From assembly GCA_038253325.1 (NCBI GenBank), contig JBBSHE010000076.1:1-8533 (forward strand): DNA of 8,533 bases, read 5' to 3'. Numbering within the stretch: the stretch's first letter is position 1; each line of letters starts with the position of its first letter. Positions 6,205 through 8,533 of this stretch are shown in pieces. The position numbers and the translations under genes are program-made. The notes under the pieces are model-generated. The model ran no database searches. It was not told the origin of the DNA and was given only the letters and a program-made list of their open reading frames with translations. Origin of the DNA: JBBSHE01 sp038253325. Lineage in GTDB: Bacteria; Actinomycetota; Actinomycetes; Propionibacteriales; Nocardioidaceae.

Positions 6205-6286
6205 TCCCAGGTTAACGTGGGAAGTCTGCACTTCACCCACGAAATTACCTGGGTGAAGTGCAGACGTACCAGGTAAACGTGGGAAA
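6203..6286. repeat. 84-bp three-module palindromic repeat, copy A
   Basis: The segment is an imperfect palindrome centred at 6244.5: 35 of 42 opposed positions are complementary. The inner arms, 6224-6239 and 6250-6265 (GTCTGCACTTCACCCA and its complement), are a perfect 16-bp match around a 10-base centre. It can also be read as three modules: CCCAGGTTAACGTGGG (6206-6221), CCCACGAAATTACCTGGG (6236-6253) and ACCAGGTAAACGTGGG (6268-6283), joined by GTCTGCACTTCA arms in mirror orientation. Bases 6230-6290 match the complement of copy B (7100-7160) at 56 of 61 positions. It lies between convergent pntB and upp, so its hairpin could act as a bidirectional terminator, although no T-run follows. 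REP-like element, protein-binding array and non-autonomous mobile element are open possibilities. I do not recognise a named family. Confidence 0.88.
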
Positions 6287-6400
6287 TCTGCGACGCCGAA
6301 GTGATGGACGCGGGTGGACGCGGACCCCGTCGTACCGAGTTGTCGGTCGCCCATCGGGTTATCACCTCATGGGGCGCCGGCAAGTCGGCAGAGCGACCGC

Positions 6401-7042
6401 CTAGTGCACGACGCCGTACAACCGGTCGCCGGCATCTCCGAGGCCGGGCACGATGTAGCCCTTGTCGTTCAGCTTCTCGTCCATCGCGGCGGTGAAGACC
6501 GTGATGGGGATGTCGAGTCCGCCGAGGTCTCGCTCGAGACGCTCGCAGCCCTCGGGCGCGGCGAGCAGACAGATCGCGGTGATGTGGTCCGCCCCGGCGT
6601 CCACGAGGAACCGGATCGCGGCCGACAACGTGCCACCGGTGGCGAGCATCGGGTCGAGGACGTAGCACTGCCGCCGGGACAGGTCGTCGGGCAGCCGGCG
6701 GGCGTACGTCGAAGCAATCAGGGTGTCCTCGTCGCGCATCATTCCCAGAAAGCCGACCTCGGCCGTCGGCAGTAGTTTGACCATTCCTTCGAGCATCCCG
6801 AGCCCGGCCCGCAGAATCGGTACGACAAGGGGTTTCGGTGCCGCCAGCCTGCGCCCGCGAGCGGGCCCGACCGGCGTGACGATGTCGATGGGTTCGGTAC
6901 GCACCTCGCGCGTCGCTTCGTACGCGAGCAGTGTCACCAACTCCTCGACCAGCTGGCGAAACGTCGGCGAGTCGGTGTTCTCGTCGCGCAAGCGGGTGAG
7001 TTTGTGGGTGACGAGGGGATGCACGATGACCTGGACCTGCAT
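6401..7042 (-). CDS. upp: Uracil phosphoribosyltransferase
   Basis: This 213-residue cytoplasmic enzyme converts uracil and PRPP to UMP in pyrimidine salvage. The N-terminus is typical (VQVIVHPLVTHKLTRLRDENT). PVGPARGRRLAAPKPLVVPI (57-76) and ILRAGLGMLEGM (76-87) precede the PRPP-binding loop VLDPMLATGGTLS (128-140). The C-terminal uracil-binding segment is GYIVPGLGDAGDRLYG (195-210). ATG 7042 is preferred over GTG 7048, two codons upstream, because TAGGTT ends 6 bases before this ATG, so the transcript would begin at it, and because no ribosome binding site exists for either. The usual family length is 205-215. It is convergent with pntB, divergent from tadA, and flanked on both sides by the two copies of the palindromic repeat. 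Confidence 0.97.
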   Translation of the reverse strand: MQVQVIVHPLVTHKLTRLRDENTDSPTFRQLVEELVTLLAYEATREVRTEPIDIVTPVGPARGRRLAAPKPLVVPILRAGLGMLEGMVKLLPTAEVGFLGMMRDEDTLIASTYARRLPDDLSRRQCYVLDPMLATGGTLSAAIRFLVDAGADHITAICLLAAPEGCERLERDLGGLDIPITVFTAAMDEKLNDKGYIVPGLGDAGDRLYGVVH

Positions 7043-7048
7043 CCGCAC

Positions 7049-7054
7049 AACCTA
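7049..7054 (-). promoter_or_regulatory. -10 element of a leaderless upp promoter
   Basis: TAGGTT on the minus strand ends 6 bases before ATG 7042, implying transcription start at the start codon. It is identical to the hexamer before pntAa. If correct, upp has no leader, so a leader-based regulator of the kind seen in Bacillus pyrimidine genes is excluded. Confidence 0.5.
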
Positions 7055-7099
7055 ACGGTGACGCACGGCCCGACTACTCCGTGGTTCACCACGCGCAAC

Positions 7100-7161
7100 A
7101 GATTTCCGAGGTTTACGTGGTACGTCCGCACTTCACCCAGGAAATTTCGTGGGTGAAGTGC
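7100..7161. repeat. Palindromic repeat, copy B (inverted relative to A)
   Basis: The central arms GCACTTCACCCA (7128-7139) and TGGGTGAAGTGC (7150-7161) are a perfect 12-bp inverted repeat around GGAAATTTCG. Two modules are visible: CCGAGGTTTACGTGGT (7106-7121) and CCCAGGAAATTTCGTGGG (7136-7153). The third module expected to the right (about 7168-7186) has decayed or was never present. The complement of 7100-7160 matches copy A at 56 of 61 positions. This copy lies between divergent upp and tadA, upstream of both, so a terminator role is unlikely here. Confidence 0.85.
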
Positions 7162-7232
7162 ACACAACGTCGGTGAAGCCCGCTACCGAATGCGGTCCGC
7201 CTAGCGCTCCGGCGTGTGGCAGCATCGTCAGG

Positions 7233-7739
7233 ATGGATTACGACGCGGACCGGACGGGAGCGCGTACGGCGCCATGGCCGAGCACCGCCGCCGACCAAGC
7301 GGCCATGCAGACCGCGATCCTCGTTGCCCGCCAGACCGCGGTGTCCGAGGACGTCCCGGTCGGCGCCATCGTCGTGTCGCCTGAAGGTGTGGAGCTCGGC
7401 CGGGGCAAGAACAGTCGAGAGGCCACGGCCGACCCGACCGCGCACGCCGAGATCGTGGCCATCCGAGCCGCCGCCGCGGAACGTGGCGCCTGGCGTCTCG
7501 ACGGCTGCACCCTGGTGGTGACGCTCGAGCCGTGCGCGATGTGTGCGGGAGCGCTCGTACAGGCCCGGGTCGCCCGGTTGGTGTTCGGTGCGTACGATGC
7601 GAGGGCCGGTGCGGTGGGTTCGCTCTGGGACCTGGTACGCGACCGGCGACTCACCCATCGGCCAACGGTTACCGGCGGCGTACTCGCCGAGGAGTCGGCC
7701 GAGCTCCTGCGTCGCTTCTTCGACGACCGCCGCTGCTGA
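7233..7739 (+). CDS. tadA: tRNA adenosine(34) deaminase
   Basis: This 168-residue protein belongs to the cytidine deaminase-like zinc hydrolases. TadA converts A34 to inosine in tRNA-Arg(ACG), allowing one tRNA to read three CGN codons. The zinc site is complete: HAE at residues 71-73 (His71 ligand, Glu73 proton shuttle) and PCAMC at 100-104 (Cys101 and Cys104). EDVPVGAIVV (39-48) and ARVARLVFGAYDARAGAVGS (111-130) are also typical of TadA. Length is normal (about 150-170). ATG 7233 is the most likely start; an upstream in-frame ATG at 7149 lies inside repeat copy B. No Shine-Dalgarno sequence is seen. CAGCAT, one base from TAGCAT, ends 7 bases before the ATG, so leaderless expression is possible but weakly supported. 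A related member of the guanine or nucleoside deaminase group cannot be wholly excluded. Confidence 0.9.
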   Translation: MDYDADRTGARTAPWPSTAADQAAMQTAILVARQTAVSEDVPVGAIVVSPEGVELGRGKNSREATADPTAHAEIVAIRAAAAERGAWRLDGCTLVVTLEPCAMCAGALVQARVARLVFGAYDARAGAVGSLWDLVRDRRLTHRPTVTGGVLAEESAELLRRFFDDRRC

Positions 7740-7753
7740 CCGCCCGTACTGCT

Positions 7754-7776
7754 CCGGCGGCTTCGACGCCCTCCGG
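7754..7776. terminator. Interrupted inverted repeat after tadA
   Basis: CCGG-C-GGC at 7754-7761 can pair with GCC-CT-CCGG at 7768-7776 around the loop TTCGAC. It starts 15 bases after the tadA stop and ends directly against the candidate -10 box of tRNA-Ser. It may terminate tadA transcription, but it has bulges and no T-run. Confidence 0.3.
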
Positions 7777-7782
7777 TAACCT
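7777..7782 (+). promoter_or_regulatory. -10 element of the tRNA-Ser promoter
   Basis: TAACCT fits TANNNT and ends 7 bases before the mature 5' end of the tRNA at 7790. Transcription would start at or within a base or two of the mature terminus. No -35 match is clear. Confidence 0.45.
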
Positions 7783-7789
7783 GTCCCGC

Positions 7790-7879
7790 GGTGGCGTGTC
7801 CGAGCGGCCTAAGGAGCACGCCTCGAAAGCGTGTGTGGGTGCAAGCCCACCGTGGGTTCAAATCCCACCGCCACCGCCA
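7790..7879 (+). tRNA. tRNA-Ser(CGA)
   Basis: This is a 90-base class II tRNA that reads serine codon UCG. The acceptor GGTGGCG (7790-7796) pairs with CGCCACC (7869-7875), followed by discriminator G and an encoded CCA (7877-7879). The anticodon stem CACGC/GCGTG (7817-7821 and 7829-7833) encloses loop CTCGAAA with anticodon CGA at 7824-7826. A long variable arm GTGGG...CCCAC follows, as expected for serine. The T arm is GTGGG-TTCAAAT-CCCAC (7852-7868). All stems are intact. It starts 51 bases after the tadA stop. Confidence 0.97.
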
Positions 7880-8164
7880 TTTGCGACCGCCCGGCAATCC
7901 GGAGCCTGTCAACCGTTTCTACCTGCGCCGGACCTACGGGACGCGACCGCAGCCGGATCCCTCTCTGTCAACCCTCTTGAGACACCCTGTCAGGTTGGAA
8001 ATACCGAGCGATGAGGATGGGCGGCCCGGGCGGGCCACCAGTGACGCCCCAGAGGCGCGACAGTAGGCAACCCGCTTCGTACGCTCCGCACCATCGTCGC
8101 TCTGAACAGTTTCCACGCCCTGGCAACTTCGACACTCTCTGCATCGATGAGGCAGGGTTGGCGC
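7880..8164. other. Intergenic region, no gene seen
   Basis: These 285 bases between tRNA-Ser and the antiporter gene hold no convincing reading frame. CTGTCAACC occurs twice (7906-7914 and 7965-7973). There is no T-run after the tRNA to mark a terminator, and no attachment-site duplication of the tRNA 3' end within the visible sequence. Confidence 0.5.
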
Positions 8165-8533
8165 GTGGACGCGGGCCAGCTCGATGACTACCTTCTGGTG
8201 GGCTCGGCTGTCGTCCTGCTCGCGGTGATGGCTGTCCGGTTGAGCGTCCGCCTGGGGTTGCCCAGTCTGCTGCTGTACCTGCTGATGGGCGTCATCCTTG
8301 GCGAGTCGGGGATCGGCGTCGAGTTCGACGATGCGCGGCTCGCGCAGGCACTCGGCTTCGCGGCGCTCGTGGTGATCCTCGCCGAGGGCGGGATCACCAC
8401 GAAGTGGTCGGACGTGCGGCCCGTCCTCGGCTGGGGCCTGAGCCTGGCCACGATCGGCGTCGCCGTCAGCGTGGTGCTCGTCGCCGTCCCGACGCACTAC
8501 GTCCTCGGCGTCGGGTGGCAGACGTCGCTGCTG
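8165..8533 (+). CDS. Potassium/proton antiporter (NhaP2/CvrA-like), 5' part
   Basis: The frame stays open to the right edge, giving 123 residues of the N-terminus of a cation:proton antiporter of the CPA family. Such proteins exchange K+ (or Na+) for H+ across the inner membrane. The visible part begins LDDYLLVGSAVVLLAVMAVR and contains LGLPSLLLYLLMGVILGESG (30-49), then ALGFAALVVILAEGGITTKW (62-81) and a further hydrophobic stretch at 88-108, about four membrane segments so far. The LAEGG motif is characteristic of this group. GTG 8165 is chosen because family members begin near this point and GCAGGG lies 7 bases upstream; in-frame ATG 8147 would add six residues. Full-length relatives have about 500 residues, with a C-terminal TrkA-C domain in some. 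Na+ versus K+ specificity cannot be judged from this part. Confidence 0.87.
   Translation, partial: MDAGQLDDYLLVGSAVVLLAVMAVRLSVRLGLPSLLLYLLMGVILGESGIGVEFDDARLAQALGFAALVVILAEGGITTKWSDVRPVLGWGLSLATIGVAVSVVLVAVPTHYVLGVGWQTSLL

Noticed and set aside
6203..6286. CRISPR array or T-box/riboswitch reading of the palindromic repeat
   Set aside because: There are no equally spaced identical repeats with unique spacers, and the element lies downstream of both adjacent genes, so a leader riboswitch is not possible at this copy.
4750..6354. 534-residue open frame on the minus strand opposite pntB
   Set aside because: It is the complement of a strongly conserved pntB and encodes a charged, repetitive, Arg/Asp/His/Gln-rich peptide typical of antisense frames in high-GC DNA.
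7149..7232. Upstream ATG start for tadA at 7149
   Set aside because: It lies in repeat copy B and adds 28 residues with no resemblance to TadA proteins.
7790..7912. Protein frames running through the tRNA (for example the minus-strand frame with RWRWDLNPR)
   Set aside because: This is a familiar artefact of translating a tRNA-Ser gene; the RNA structure is complete.
7934..8497. 187-residue minus-strand frame opposite the antiporter
   Set aside because: Its composition (many His, Asp, Gln, Arg) is that of an antisense shadow, and the plus strand holds a clear membrane antiporter sequence.

Overview
The window is high-GC DNA with the gene style of an actinomycete: GTG starts, 4-8 base gene overlaps, genes with no leader, and a CCA-encoding tRNA-Ser. 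The gene set (three-subunit pnt operon, upp, tadA, tRNA-Ser, CPA-type antiporter) fits the order Propionibacteriales (Nocardioides or Kribbella-like). That placement comes from memory of such proteins, not from a search.

Layout. Bases 1-1505 look accessory: the 3' end of an unrecognised gene, a frameshifted member of a putative immunity (Imm-5-like) family, and a type II toxin-antitoxin pair (addiction-module antitoxin plus RelE/ParE toxin). Bases 1702-3126 (minus strand) encode a secreted M1 zinc metallopeptidase. It is divergent from the proton-translocating NAD(P)+ transhydrogenase operon pntAa-pntAb-pntB (3370-6165), whose genes overlap and should be translationally coupled. Facing pntB is upp, uracil phosphoribosyltransferase (6401-7042, minus strand). 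Divergent from upp is tadA, the tRNA adenosine-34 deaminase (7233-7739), followed closely by tRNA-Ser(CGA) (7790-7879). The window ends inside a potassium/proton antiporter gene (from about 8165).

The most unusual structure is a palindromic repeat present twice, in opposite orientation, on either side of upp. Copy A (6203-6286) is an 84-bp imperfect palindrome made of three CCCASG...CSTGGG modules joined by GTCTGCACTTCA arms. Copy B (7100-7161) keeps about two thirds of it. They share a 61-bp core with 56 identical positions. A perfect 21-bp tandem duplication begins at the pntB stop codon and abuts copy A.

A second theme is leaderless expression. Three protein genes (antitoxin, pntAa, upp) have a TAGNNT hexamer ending 6-7 bases before the start codon, and the tRNA has TAACCT 7 bases before its mature 5' end. 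In each case this places the transcription start at, or next to, the first base of the gene.

Functionally, the right part is housekeeping: NADPH supply, pyrimidine salvage, tRNA decoding and ion homeostasis. The left part carries mobile or decaying accessory genes. I see no CRISPR array, insertion sequence, intact integrase or biosynthetic cluster, and no clear new multi-gene system.
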